Positions 35,267 through 43,748 of a stretch of DNA of 64,000 nt are shown here, piece by piece. The position numbers and the translations under genes are program-made. Origin of the DNA: Clostridium acetobutylicum ATCC 824 (GTDB taxonomy: Bacteria; Bacillota; Clostridia; Clostridiales; Clostridiaceae); the NCBI RefSeq assembly GCF_000008765.1, contig NC_003030.1:1274001-1338000 (forward strand). Reading direction: 5' to 3'. Every line of letters begins with the position of its first letter. Positions within the stretch are counted from its first letter, which is position 1. Under the pieces are notes generated by a model that was not told the origin of the DNA, searched no databases, and saw only the letters and a list, made by a program, of their open reading frames with translations.

Positions 35267-37447
35267 TCAACTTATTTTCAAAAGTTCTCCTAAAAAAGTG
35301 TTTTTGTGTGTAACTTGATTATTATTTAGTGCAATACTAAATGCTTTTGGATCACATATAAAAATTAATAATTCTACACATCTTGAAGCAGCGGTATATA
35401 ATAGACTTCTTTTTAACATTTTATAATGAGACATATCTAAGGCTACTATTACAACTTTAGATTGAGATCCTTGTACTTTGTGAATAGTCAATGCGTAAGA
35501 TAACATTAATTCATTTAGATTAGAATTATCATATTCTACAATACCTGAATCATAAGACACGTATAATTTTTGGTTTTCTAAATCTATTTTTTCTATTTTA
35601 CCAGCATCCCCATTAAAAATACCTTTAGCTATTGTATCTTTGCAATCTTCACTAAATATATTTGCATTATAATCATTTTTTATATGCATAACCAAGTCTT
35701 CTTTTTTGTATGCACAATCTTTTAATTTTAGTTCCTCAGTATTTTGAGAATTTGCTATTTTTTGTAGTTCTTGATTTAATTTATTTACACCTGAATTTCC
35801 TTTTTTCATTGGACATAAAACCATTATATCCTCCCTTGAAAAATGTTTTAAACATTCTTTATAGCAAAGTAAAACTCTTGATAAAGTTTGTTCTTTTTTA
35901 CCCAACCAAAATTTACAGTCTCGTCCTAATTCTAAATAAGTTTTGTGAGTATTTTTTAAAGGATTATCTCCATTCCTTATATTTGTAATTACATTTAATA
36001 AAGAACTATCCTCCTTTTGTCTAAAAATTTTTTCTAATTTTACACATGGAATTCCTCCTTGAATCATGTCAAATAATACATTTCCTGCTGATATGCTTTC
36101 TAATTGTCCATAATCGCCTAAACATAAAAGTTTTGTTGTATTCTTTATACCTTTTAAAACCGCTAAGAATAAATATATGTCAACCATACTTGTCTCATCT
36201 ATTATAATCACATCTTCGGCAAAGGGATTTTTTTCATTTACTAAAAATTTTCCTTCTGCTAAACCTAATGCTCTATGAATTGTACTAGCTTTTTTACCTG
36301 TGCATTCTTCCATTCTTTTTGCTGCCTTTGCAGTTGGACTCATTAGCTTATATGTTATATTTTTTTTATCAAATAAATTTAGTAATCCATTTAATACACT
36401 AGATTTTCCTGTACCAGCAAACCCAGTTAATACTAATATATTATTTTCATTTATTTTATAAAAAAGTTCTTTTTGCTTATCATCATACTTTATTCTTAAA
36501 ATTCGTTCTATTTCAGGAATCAAATGTATAACATTATTCGTAAAAAGTTTTTGCGAATTATTTATTTTTTCTTTTAATCTTACTGAAATGTCCTTTTCTG
36601 TTTCCCAAGTTGTTCTTTTTGCTAATCTTAAAACATCAAAATAATAATATTCTTTATCCAAATAGTTTTTTATATCATTTATTTTAATATTAAGTAGCTT
36701 TTCAACTTGCTGATGAATATCTTCTATAAAAGCATAAGTGTCGCCATTCTGCTCTTTCTGTTCTAAACAATATAATATAGCTGCTTTAGTTCGAAAATTA
36801 CTATCAGGTTCAATACCCATACTTAAAGCTATACTATCTACAGTTTTAAATCCAAAGCCTTTTATATCCATATACAACTTGTAAGGATTCTTATTAATTA
36901 TTTGTAAAGATAATTCTCCGCCCTTATAAAAATCTATAATTTTTTTCATTTGATTAAAATTAAAACCTATTTTTGTAAATTCAGAATAAAAATTCATGTA
37001 TTCTAAATTTTTTATTATTTTTTTCTTTAAAACTTCAAAATATTTTTCTTTAATACCTTTCACTTTACTTATATTAAAAGTTCCAGAAGTTATAGCAGTT
37101 ATAGGAGACTTATAAATTTTTATAATCTCTTGATATTGATTTAGAGTAACTATATTCTTTAAAAAATTCCTTTCATCTGCTGAAGAGTTTAATTTTTTAA
37201 TTTCAACATTTTCTATCTGTAATTGCTGTCCATATTTTTTATGAATAAATTCAAACCCCATAACTTTATAAGCTTTGCCTAATTCTAAAGATGGCATAGT
37301 ACCGCTTATAACGGTATTTTTAGGATTAAAAACATCCTGTTTGTCTTCTATGGTACATGTATATATACCAAAATTGTTTGCATCATTGTAGAATAATTTC
37401 CTAATAGGTATTATCGTAAAAGTATAATGCTGCTTATCATTATTCAA
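35267..37447 (-). CDS. RecD2-like DNA helicase
   Basis: A 726-residue protein with TTG start after AAAGGA. The N-terminal region (about 1-290) contains helix-hairpin-helix-like repeats (YKLYMDIKGFGFKTVDSIAL) typical of RecD2. Helicase motifs follow: LTGFAGTGKSSVLNGLL (Walker A), MSPTAKAAKRM (Ia), IIIDETSMVDIYLFLAVLKG region (II), LCLGDYGQLES (III) and SYALTIHKVQGSQSKVVIV and YTAASRCVELL (V, VI). It is a 5' to 3' superfamily 1B helicase, probably used in phage replication or recombination. It is separated from the uvrD gene by the promoter above. Confidence 0.9.
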   Translation of the reverse strand: MNNDKQHYTFTIIPIRKLFYNDANNFGIYTCTIEDKQDVFNPKNTVISGTMPSLELGKAYKVMGFEFIHKKYGQQLQIENVEIKKLNSSADERNFLKNIVTLNQYQEIIKIYKSPITAITSGTFNISKVKGIKEKYFEVLKKKIIKNLEYMNFYSEFTKIGFNFNQMKKIIDFYKGGELSLQIINKNPYKLYMDIKGFGFKTVDSIALSMGIEPDSNFRTKAAILYCLEQKEQNGDTYAFIEDIHQQVEKLLNIKINDIKNYLDKEYYYFDVLRLAKRTTWETEKDISVRLKEKINNSQKLFTNNVIHLIPEIERILRIKYDDKQKELFYKINENNILVLTGFAGTGKSSVLNGLLNLFDKKNITYKLMSPTAKAAKRMEECTGKKASTIHRALGLAEGKFLVNEKNPFAEDVIIIDETSMVDIYLFLAVLKGIKNTTKLLCLGDYGQLESISAGNVLFDMIQGGIPCVKLEKIFRQKEDSSLLNVITNIRNGDNPLKNTHKTYLELGRDCKFWLGKKEQTLSRVLLCYKECLKHFSREDIMVLCPMKKGNSGVNKLNQELQKIANSQNTEELKLKDCAYKKEDLVMHIKNDYNANIFSEDCKDTIAKGIFNGDAGKIEKIDLENQKLYVSYDSGIVEYDNSNLNELMLSYALTIHKVQGSQSKVVIVALDMSHYKMLKRSLLYTAASRCVELLIFICDPKAFSIALNNNQVTHKNTFLGELLKIS

Positions 37448-37498
37448 AATATCATATCCTTTCTTGGCTATTTAAAATCAGCTAATAGTATTCTAAAA

Positions 37499-37584
37499 AA
37501 TAAAAGTTGGCTATTTAAAAATATCTATATTTATATAATATATATTTATTTATTATAGGTATCTTTAAATAGCCAACTTTTATT
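37499..37584. repeat. 21-bp perfect inverted repeat
   Basis: AATAAAAGTTGGCTATTTAAA (37499-37519) and its exact complement (37564-37584) flank a 44-base AT-rich loop. A further direct copy of TTGGCTATTTAAAA lies at 37464-37477, overlapping the region upstream of recD2. It has no T run. It may be a structural or binding site linked to replication. Confidence 0.8.
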
Positions 37585-37627
37585 TAATATAAAAGAAAAC
37601 AATATAAGGAGCTTTCTTTTTTGGTTC

Positions 37628-37697
37628 TTTTTCTTTGGCGAAGGTCTTTGGATTTATCAGCTTTGCTGGAAATACAAAGAGATGGTTCAAAGAAAAA
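37628..37697. repeat. Nested multi-stem hairpin between rep and recD2
   Basis: Four successive stems share one axis: TTTTTCTTTG/CAAAGAAAAA outside, then CTTTG/CAAAG, ATTT/AAAT and CAGC/GCTG around a TTT loop. Small mismatches and an internal loop separate them. No T run follows on either strand, so a simple terminator is unlikely. The region holds no gene (37448-37746). Confidence 0.75.
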
Positions 37698-37746
37698 AGA
37701 ATAAAAGTTAATTATTTAAGATAATTAATAAAATTCATATTCTTTA

Positions 37747-38733
37747 TTATTTATTAAGCTTTATAAGCTTTTGTATTAACTTTATAGTATTTTCAATATA
37801 CTCTTCAGATTCTTTTATTTCTTGGTAGATGGGCAAAATTTGAGTTCCCCATTCATTATTTCTCTGTTTTAAAATCTTGTTACGTCTAACCTTAGTGTTT
37901 TTTTCTATTCTTTCTTGAATTATTAAATTTAGACTTTTCTCAACTTCTTCTCGTTTATCTTCTTCTAAGGCTTGTATTATATGATGTTTATTACTAATTA
38001 TTTTGTATATAGAAAAATAGTATTCTGTATTTTCAAGATCGAATTTTAGCTTATTTATTACTTTTAAATTAAATATTCCTATTTGTTTTTTTAAGAATAC
38101 ATCTAAAACAGATTTACAATTCATTTCTTCTAAAGTGTTTTTTTCTGCACTTAATATTTCTTTAATTTCAATATCAGTTGCTAACCTATATTTACATGTA
38201 TTGTTTTCATCAAGATAACATATAAGTATTTCTTTAGAGTAGAAGATAAGTTTACGTTTTTCTAAAGATTCTAAAGATTTATTTAAAGCATTTTTTAGCA
38301 TTTGATAACTATATTTATAAAAATCTTCGATATATGCTTGATTTATTTTCATTTCTTTTGATAATTCTTTTTTTGCATTTTTAAAATATATATAATCTTT
38401 ATTTATCATTTTAAGTTGTTGTAACAGCTTACTAATAGGAATCAGCAAAGTTCCATCATCAGTTCCAGCAAGTAAACAAGTTATTAACAATTGTAGTTTA
38501 TCATTATAAACAGAATTATTACCATTGTGTCTATTATCAGATAGACTTTTTTTATGACAATAAATTTTATCAATAATAAAAGAGTTCCCATCTTTATGAT
38601 AAGAACATAGAGATTCTAATTGCTTCAATTGAGCTTTTTTACTACAACCACTCTTTATTTTTTCATCTATAGTATTACAAAGGGCTTTATAAGATTTTAG
38701 TTGTTGACCTTCATATAAATTAGATATATTCGT
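37747..38733 (-). CDS. Plasmid-type replication initiator (Rep), probable ACG start
   Basis: The frame includes a strongly conserved-looking Rep start (NLYEGQQLKSYKALCNTIDE, SGCSKKAQLKQLES, KDGNSFIIDKIY). This start resembles initiators of Firmicute plasmids and phages as I remember them. The only standard start in frame is a TTG at 38628, which would delete that region. The upstream frame stays open to a TAA at 38764-38766, and an ACG at 38733 lies eight bases after AAAGGAG. This would give 328 residues. It is followed on the minus strand by a structured region, and iterons lie upstream. A winged-helix initiator role is inferred. Confidence 0.75.
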   Translation of the reverse strand, partial: TNISNLYEGQQLKSYKALCNTIDEKIKSGCSKKAQLKQLESLCSYHKDGNSFIIDKIYCHKKSLSDNRHNGNNSVYNDKLQLLITCLLAGTDDGTLLIPISKLLQQLKMINKDYIYFKNAKKELSKEMKINQAYIEDFYKYSYQMLKNALNKSLESLEKRKLIFYSKEILICYLDENNTCKYRLATDIEIKEILSAEKNTLEEMNCKSVLDVFLKKQIGIFNLKVINKLKFDLENTEYYFSIYKIISNKHHIIQALEEDKREEVEKSLNLIIQERIEKNTKVRRNKILKQRNNEWGTQILPIYQEIKESEEYIENTIKLIQKLIKLNK

Positions 38734-38760
38734 ATAATCATCTCCTTTATTTTTTCTATC

Positions 38761-38789
38761 ATGTTATCATACTAAGTGTTACAAGTCAA
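38761..38789 (-). promoter_or_regulatory. Promoter with 17-bp motif upstream of rep
   Basis: TTGACT (38789-38784), a 17-base spacer and TAACAT (38766-38761). The spacer contains the motif CTTGTAACACTTAGTAT, one base off from consensus at two places. Rep expression would be repressible at this site. Confidence 0.75.
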
Positions 38790-38842
38790 ATAAATACAAT
38801 TTAAAAGATTTAAGATATCAAAATTAATATCATTAATTTGAA

Positions 38843-39023
38843 TTACGGAGGAAGTTAGATATAGCAAGCTATTAGGAAATGTTTTTTCAATGAATATATT
38901 AAAATTAAATTACGGTGAAACAAAATAGTATCAAGGGTTAAAGCGTGATTTTTTGGATTAAGCAAATAAATTAGCAAAAATATTACGGTGGAAAATTACG
39001 GTATGAGGGATTAGAATTTACGG
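38843..39023 (+). repeat. Iteron cluster with TTACGG core
   Basis: Five direct copies of the core TTACGG occur at 38843, 38910, 38983, 38996 and 39018, most in the context AATTACGGTGAAA. A sixth copy is at 40045. They lie just upstream of rep in AT-rich DNA, as iterons bound by Rep at a theta origin usually do. Binding itself is an inference. Confidence 0.65.
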
Positions 39024-39849
39024 TGAAAGGGTATTAAAAAAACAAAAAAGTTAGAAAAGTATATAAAAAATTAAGTATGTAAAAGGATTTAGAGTTTTTT
39101 CCCGTTTTAATTACTGTATATAATATTAAATTTTAACTGAGTAAGAGAAGAGACTAGGGGTGGGGAAATTTTGAAAACCCGAAACCCGTTGAAACGTAAA
39201 GTACCCCCCTATGTAGTAATTCTTGCAGCAAATAGCTTTATTTTCCTACGATCATGACAATAAATAATTCTTAAAACACATTGATATTCTTAGCGTAGAG
39301 GGTTTGAGTGAAAAACATTGAATTAAATACATATTTAATCTAATGTAAAGTAATTTCTTGTAAAAAAAGGGTGTTGTAGTCAGAAAATAGCTATAGTTGA
39401 ATCTTTATGAACTAATATTTGTTATTAGTTAATATATTTTTTTGTTTGATTACTTTTTCAAAAAAATAATGTTTACTTGTTTTTATTAATAGTGGAATAA
39501 AAAAACTATAGTATTTTTTATGGCTGAATAATACATACATATTAGTACTATATATTGTATAGGTTCTTAAATTTAATGATAATCTTATATCTAATGATAT
39601 ACACTATAATATATACTATAGGTTAATATACTATTGATATATAAATAGATTATGACTATATATTCAGCTTAAAACGTCTATAATTGATTTTTAATACTAT
39701 AGTAGTACAATTCTATATCAAATATAAACACGTGTTAAATAGCCTTATATGAGTATATAGCAGTATTACTTATAATTTATAAATAGCTTTTATAGGCGAC
39801 TTAGTAAACAAACGAAAAAGGCAGGTATACATAGCTAATTTAAATTAAT

Positions 39850-39868
39850 GACTTATAACAGTTAGCAC
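39850..39868 (+). promoter_or_regulatory. 17-bp repeat motif in the origin region
   Basis: GACTTATAACAGTTAGCAC, plus orientation. An ATGACT hexamer takes the -35 position. No gene starts within 350 bases downstream. Confidence 0.7.
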
Positions 39869-39953
39869 AATAAGTATTCGACCTAAAATACACATTGAAT
39901 TAAATAAATATATATTGTATTATATACATGTGCTTGAGGGAAACAACTTAAAC

Positions 39954-39972
39954 GACTTACAACAGTAAGCAT
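39954..39972 (+). promoter_or_regulatory. 17-bp repeat motif in the origin region, palindromic variant
   Basis: GACTTACAACAGTAAGCAT. This copy differs in that its core CTTAC-AACA-GTAAG is a true palindrome. An ACGACT hexamer lies at the -35 place and AACAAT at the -10 place. Confidence 0.65.
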
Positions 39973-40709
39973 ATAACAATAACATAAAATAATAGTTAAT
40001 TCTATACAGTAATACAATGGTAGCATACAATTATTTACATCAAATTACGGACTAATTAAATTGTAAGGCTCGATTATTTCATCAGGTCATAACGCACTTT
40101 GAAAAATAAGTATATTACTATGCTTCATATAGGCTACTTATACTATGCTATATCGTGGCGATTATTATTTGATAATGGTCATAGATATTTAAAAGTGTAT
40201 AACACTAGCATAAGAAAACACCTTGGAAAATAGGTTGGAAGGGTGAAAGGAATGCACGATTTATTACAACGACCGTTTTATAACTCTATTGGTTCAATTA
40301 CTTATTCTATCGTTGTTTGTAAATTTTCAATTGTTAAAATGTTATTTTCTATATTTTTAATTTTAAAAAACTATGACAAAACAATTCATAAAAGAATATA
40401 TATAGTCCTTATATATCCATGTTCTTTAATTACTAGAATGAAAAATATTTTTAAAATTAAACTAATACACTATTATAAGATTATAAAAATGACATCTAAA
40501 TAATTATATATTACCTTATATTTTATTGTGTAAATAAAAATAAGTTTAAAGTAATTGATATTATATTTGTAAAATCATGCTGTAAGTGTGTGCATTTTTA
40601 TAGTCTTATATTCTAATTTAAGAATATATTAACAGGTGTATTTTTAAATTAGAATATAAAAGATATTTATATTTTATGATATAATACATAAGTAAAGAGG
40701 GTGTTAAAA

Positions 40710-40865
40710 ATGGAAAATGAACAATATAACAAACTTCTAAGTTTACTACAAGGTATGTATGAAAATATTGTAGAGAAGCTAGATAATATTGATAAGAAAT
40801 TAGATGCTATTGATGAAAAAGTAAACGAACATGAGAGTAAATTTAATAAGTTAAAAGCTTTATAA
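40710..40865 (+). CDS. Small coiled-coil protein related to the XhlA coiled coil
   Basis: A 51-residue protein with an AGAGGGTG ribosome site and a terminator directly after it; it is too short for usual cutoffs. The whole protein is a coiled coil (VEKLDNIDKKLDAIDEKVNE). About 38 bases around DEKVNEHES match the XhlA-like gene at 1458-1721 with three differences. It has no membrane helix. It might pair with the holin-associated protein as an inhibitor; this is only a hypothesis. Confidence 0.75.
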   Translation: MENEQYNKLLSLLQGMYENIVEKLDNIDKKLDAIDEKVNEHESKFNKLKAL

Positions 40866-40871
40866 ATTCTT

Positions 40872-40900
40872 AAGAATAGATTTAAAATCTATTCTTTTTA
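40872..40900 (+). terminator. Rho-independent terminator
   Basis: AAGAATAGATTT/AAATCTATTCTT stem followed by TTTTATTTT, right after the 51-residue gene. Confidence 0.8.
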
Positions 40901-40953
40901 TTTTGGGTATTTTTATATAGTATCTAAAATCAGCAAAAATAATGAGATAGAGA

Positions 40954-41016
40954 AGAACGTTTATAAATTGTATTGAAGTATATAATTAATTTTATATACT
41001 TCATAGAGTTTATAAA
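40954..41016 (+). ncRNA. Conserved hairpin element, copy A
   Basis: An outer TTTATAAA/TTTATAAA stem encloses a conserved asymmetric bulge and a perfect 12-bp stem TGAAGTATATAA/TTATATACTTCA with a TTAATT loop. Flanks AGAACG and TAGAGTTTATAA are shared with copy B at 43671-43733, while the inner stem sequence differs but still pairs. Confidence 0.65.
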
Positions 41017-41038
41017 AACTCAAAATTAAAACAACTTA

Positions 41039-41083
41039 AATTGTGGGATACAAAATCCCCCGTATTCCGCAATTGCTTTTTTG
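41039..41083 (+). terminator. Strong hairpin with C-rich loop, terminator or leader attenuator
   Basis: AATTGTGGGATAC pairs with GTATTCCGCAATT (two wobble pairs), the loop is AAAATCCCCC, and a T run (GCTTTTTTG) follows. It precedes the first gene of the plus-strand operon. The loop could pair with GGGG at 41102-41105. Confidence 0.6.
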
Positions 41084-41152
41084 TAAAAAAGATGATCTTA
41101 AGGGGTATAAATATATACATATATTATTAAAATAAAAATGGAGGTTATTATT

Positions 41153-41461
41153 ATGAATACTTTTAAAGAATTATTTAATTTTGTAAAGACATATGATAAG
41201 GCGGAAGATAATAATAAGATGACAAAAAAAGAACAAAGAGAATTTATTAAAAAAGAAATTAAAAGAATAATGGAAGATGTATTAACAAAAAGCATTACAG
41301 AAGTTAAAATATTAAGACGTGATAAATTTGGGTTCAAGGTTAAATATTTTAACAATGGAATGGGTACAGAAGATTATTTAAAAATAACTTTTAGTATGGC
41401 AACATATAAAGCTTATGTTTATGATGGAAAAATAGAATTAGAGTTTAGAGTATTAGAATAG
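41153..41461 (+). CDS. Hypothetical protein
   Basis: A 102-residue protein; start chosen at the ATG at 41153 (MNTFKELFNF) because GGAGGT precedes it. The N-terminal half is charged and helical (NNKMTKKEQREFIKKEIKRI), the C-terminal half beta-rich. Not recognised. It is the first gene after the long leader with two hairpins. Confidence 0.65.
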   Translation: MNTFKELFNFVKTYDKAEDNNKMTKKEQREFIKKEIKRIMEDVLTKSITEVKILRRDKFGFKVKYFNNGMGTEDYLKITFSMATYKAYVYDGKIELEFRVLE

Positions 41462-41463
41462 TC

Positions 41464-41482
41464 CACTTATGACAATTAGCAT
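41464..41482 (+). promoter_or_regulatory. 17-bp repeat motif
   Basis: CACTTATGACAATTAGCAT, starting 3 bases after the stop of the 102-residue gene, toward the next gene. No -35 box. Confidence 0.75.
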
Positions 41483-41514
41483 TAAAAATAAAATATAATA
41501 AAGGAGTTTTAAAA

Positions 41515-41931
41515 ATGAATAATAAATACATAGAAATGAAAAGAAAACATCAAAAAGAGGTTAATAATTTTCCAATGTTCTTTGCCTTTTCTAAAGAACA
41601 ATTCAAAGAAGGTATGAAAAAATTAGGACTTGAACCATCAGAAACAAACAAAATTTATAAGTTTGGAAATACTGGGGGTTTTTATAAGAGAACGGATTCA
41701 GCCAAACTTAAAAAAATGCTTAATCGTCATGATAAGGAAATAAAGGAAGCTATGAAAAATGATACCTTTATTTTTGATATGTTCTATTATGAATTAGGAA
41801 ATCATGAATATAGTATCACATATGAATTAGGAGACACGCTAGATAGTTTAAGTTTGACATATGAAGAAGTACAAAATGATAAAAGGTTATTAAATGCTTT
41901 AGATTTAGCAATAAAAAAAATAATGGAATAG
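41515..41931 (+). CDS. Hypothetical protein
   Basis: A 138-residue protein with a good ribosome site (AAAGGAG). It carries features such as FFAFSKEQFKEGMKKLGL and KIYKFGNTGGFYKRTDS. Similar small proteins occur in clostridial plasmids and phages, as far as I remember, without known function. Preceded by a copy of the 17-bp motif. Confidence 0.7.
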   Translation: MNNKYIEMKRKHQKEVNNFPMFFAFSKEQFKEGMKKLGLEPSETNKIYKFGNTGGFYKRTDSAKLKKMLNRHDKEIKEAMKNDTFIFDMFYYELGNHEYSITYELGDTLDSLSLTYEEVQNDKRLLNALDLAIKKIME

Positions 41932-41947
41932 GACGAATCAAATTAAA

Positions 41948-41967
41948 CGTCTTATATCAGTTAGTAT
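41948..41967 (+). promoter_or_regulatory. 17-bp repeat motif with duplicated leader
   Basis: CGTCTTATATCAGTTAGTAT. The leader after it, through the ribosome site GAAGG to the ATG at 41992, is nearly identical to that of the gene at 47203. Confidence 0.72.
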
Positions 41968-41991
41968 TTGAATAGAAAGAAGGATAAAATT

Positions 41992-42486
41992 ATGATAAAA
42001 AAGTTAGCTAAAGAAGGTAATAGAAGATATTTTAAAATAGAGAAAAAGGGTGTAAAAATATTATTTAGCATATGGGAATTTGAAAGCGATAATTTAAAAG
42101 ACATTCCAGAAATAGAAAAAATCTTTATAAATTCATGCTTACCAAGTTATTTAAGAGAAGAATATACACTGGAATGCTTAATAAAACAACCTTTAGAAAT
42201 ATTTGAATTGGACATTATAAGAAATGAATTAACACCAATGAACATGAGTTTGTGGGAATACGAAACATTTATAAAAGAAAATAGCAAAGCTCCTAAAGCC
42301 TTAAAAATGGCATTTATAAATCAATGTAAAGATGAAAGTACTTTTTATATAGCTTGTGAATCTTTTGACCCTGAAAGTATGGTAACAAGTAAAAATATGA
42401 AAATTGTTAATGAGTATGTTTTTCATCATAAGCAAGAAATTGAAGAAGTAATAAATAAGTCATTTACTCATGTTGAAAGTTACTAA
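41992..42486 (+). CDS. Hypothetical protein
   Basis: A 164-residue protein; start at 41992 (MIKKLAKEGNRRYFKIEKKG) behind GAAGG, whereas the frame extends to 41968. Acidic, mixed alpha/beta. Not recognised. Its leader is duplicated at 47158-47205. Confidence 0.65.
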   Translation: MIKKLAKEGNRRYFKIEKKGVKILFSIWEFESDNLKDIPEIEKIFINSCLPSYLREEYTLECLIKQPLEIFELDIIRNELTPMNMSLWEYETFIKENSKAPKALKMAFINQCKDESTFYIACESFDPESMVTSKNMKIVNEYVFHHKQEIEEVINKSFTHVESY

Positions 42487-42517
42487 TAAAATCTTAAAAA
42501 AGGAAGAAGGAATAAAA

Positions 42518-43321
42518 ATGTATACTTTAGAAAAATTAAGGGAGCTAAATAAGTCATATGATTATGAACATACATTAAATGAATCTGACGTGGAAAAAGC
42601 TAACAGTTGGGTAAAGAAGATTGAAGGAAGTAGAAATAAAAATTTTCCACAAGTTGGTGATATAGTGGAGTACACAACAAAAAATGGAGACTACTATAAA
42701 AATGCACATATTGAAAATATATATGTCAAAGATAAAAAAATATACATATGTGAAGAACCATATGTACCATTTCTTTGTTCTGCTTTTAATGAGATAAACA
42801 CCTCAACAAGTGGTGGCGCTTGGGCTTATATCCCAACAAAATTAAAATTAATAGGTGAACGGGAAAAATCTTTTCGTGATTGGGGACATTGTGGCGGCTG
42901 CGGAAATGGTGCCATAACTTTTAAAGCAATAGTAAACGTATGGAAATATGAAGAAATTCCAAATTTAAAATACACAACAGAATATTATGACAAAATTTAT
43001 ATAACAATTAATCCAGAAGATGATTACAAATATACTAGTAGATATGGAGCTTGGAAGAATGATGAAATCTTTTCAGCATGGATTCAAGCATATAAAGGAA
43101 ACATAGAAAAGAGTAAGTTTAATGATAAATGTTTTACAGTGTGGATTTATAAAAGTGAAAAAGTTTATTGTGAAACTAAAGAAGAGTACGAAAAAATTGA
43201 AGGTATAAAAGATACGTTGTATTGTAATGGGAATTTAAAATATGGATTAAGAGAATGTAAAAGGGTGTATGACGATAAAAATAAAAAGATGGTTACGTAT
43301 ATACCCTTAAGTATCCAATAG
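42518..43321 (+). CDS. Hypothetical protein, DUF4121-like
   Basis: A 267-residue protein starting at 42518 (MYTLEKLREL) behind AAGGAAGAAGG. The central motif SFRDWGHCGGCGNGAITFKA with two paired cysteines and FPQVGDIVEYTTKNGDYY resemble a family of uncharacterised proteins (DUF4121) as I recall it. The Cys pair may bind a metal. Function unknown. Confidence 0.65.
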   Translation: MYTLEKLRELNKSYDYEHTLNESDVEKANSWVKKIEGSRNKNFPQVGDIVEYTTKNGDYYKNAHIENIYVKDKKIYICEEPYVPFLCSAFNEINTSTSGGAWAYIPTKLKLIGEREKSFRDWGHCGGCGNGAITFKAIVNVWKYEEIPNLKYTTEYYDKIYITINPEDDYKYTSRYGAWKNDEIFSAWIQAYKGNIEKSKFNDKCFTVWIYKSEKVYCETKEEYEKIEGIKDTLYCNGNLKYGLRECKRVYDDKNKKMVTYIPLSIQ

Positions 43322-43367
43322 AAAAATACAATATATAGAAAATTCTTTAGTAAAGGAGAATATAAAA

Positions 43368-43664
43368 ATGAAAGATGATTTAATTATATGGGTAGTAATA
43401 GATTCGGAGTATTGGGAATTTAAAAGAGAGGAATTCGAGTATACTTTTAAACTTGATGAAGTGCTCGATTATGATAAAGTGGAAGAAATATATATACATA
43501 ATGCTTTAATAAGGGTGAATTATAAAAACGGCAAAATAAAGGAATACAAATATGAGCATGATACAAAAACTTATTATTTAGTAAAGAAAGGTACTTGTGA
43601 AAAACTCATAAAATGGTTAAAAGATAGAAGAAGAAGCTTTTTAGTATACTTATCTACACATTAG
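43368..43664 (+). CDS. Hypothetical protein
   Basis: A 98-residue protein with a strong ribosome site (AAAGGAG). N-terminal part beta-rich with many acidic and aromatic residues (WVVIDSEYWEFKREEFEY), C-terminus basic (WLKDRRRSF). Not recognised. Confidence 0.6.
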   Translation: MKDDLIIWVVIDSEYWEFKREEFEYTFKLDEVLDYDKVEEIYIHNALIRVNYKNGKIKEYKYEHDTKTYYLVKKGTCEKLIKWLKDRRRSFLVYLSTH

Positions 43665-43670
43665 AATAAA

Positions 43671-43733
43671 AGAACGATTTTATAAATTGTTAAGGCACAT
43701 AATTAAGTGTATGTGTCTTATAGAGTTTATAAG
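43671..43733 (+). ncRNA. Conserved hairpin element, copy B
   Basis: Same architecture and flanks as copy A at 40954-41016, but the inner stem is TAAGGCACATA/TATGTGTCTTA. The stem sequence has changed on both arms so that pairing (one G-U) is kept. It lies in the 5' leader just before the ribosome site of the gene at 43749. Confidence 0.65.
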
Positions 43734-43748
43734 AAAGGAAGTATTGTT

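Larger units (their letters stand above)
38790..40709. other. Origin-like noncoding region
   Basis: About 1.9 kb with no convincing gene, extremely AT-rich, between divergent operons. Contents: the TTACGG iterons; a short G/C-rich patch at 39158-39216 (GGGGTGGGGAAA, then CCCGAAACCCG, then ACCCCCC); and two copies of the 17-bp motif. A frame at 40243-40503 encodes a hydrophobic 86-residue peptide, but its composition matches the AT-rich background and I do not call it. It is the best candidate for the replication origin. Confidence 0.55.

Noticed and set aside
37628..37697. Rho-independent terminator for rep
   Set aside because: The stems are strong but no T run follows on either strand.
38843..39023. 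CRISPR array
   Set aside because: The TTACGG repeats are only 6-13 bases and irregularly spaced (67, 73, 13, 22 bases), which fits iterons and not CRISPR.
40243..40503. An 86-codon plus-strand frame in the origin region
   Set aside because: Composition equals the AT-rich background and the ribosome site is poorly placed; the peptide has no domain pattern.
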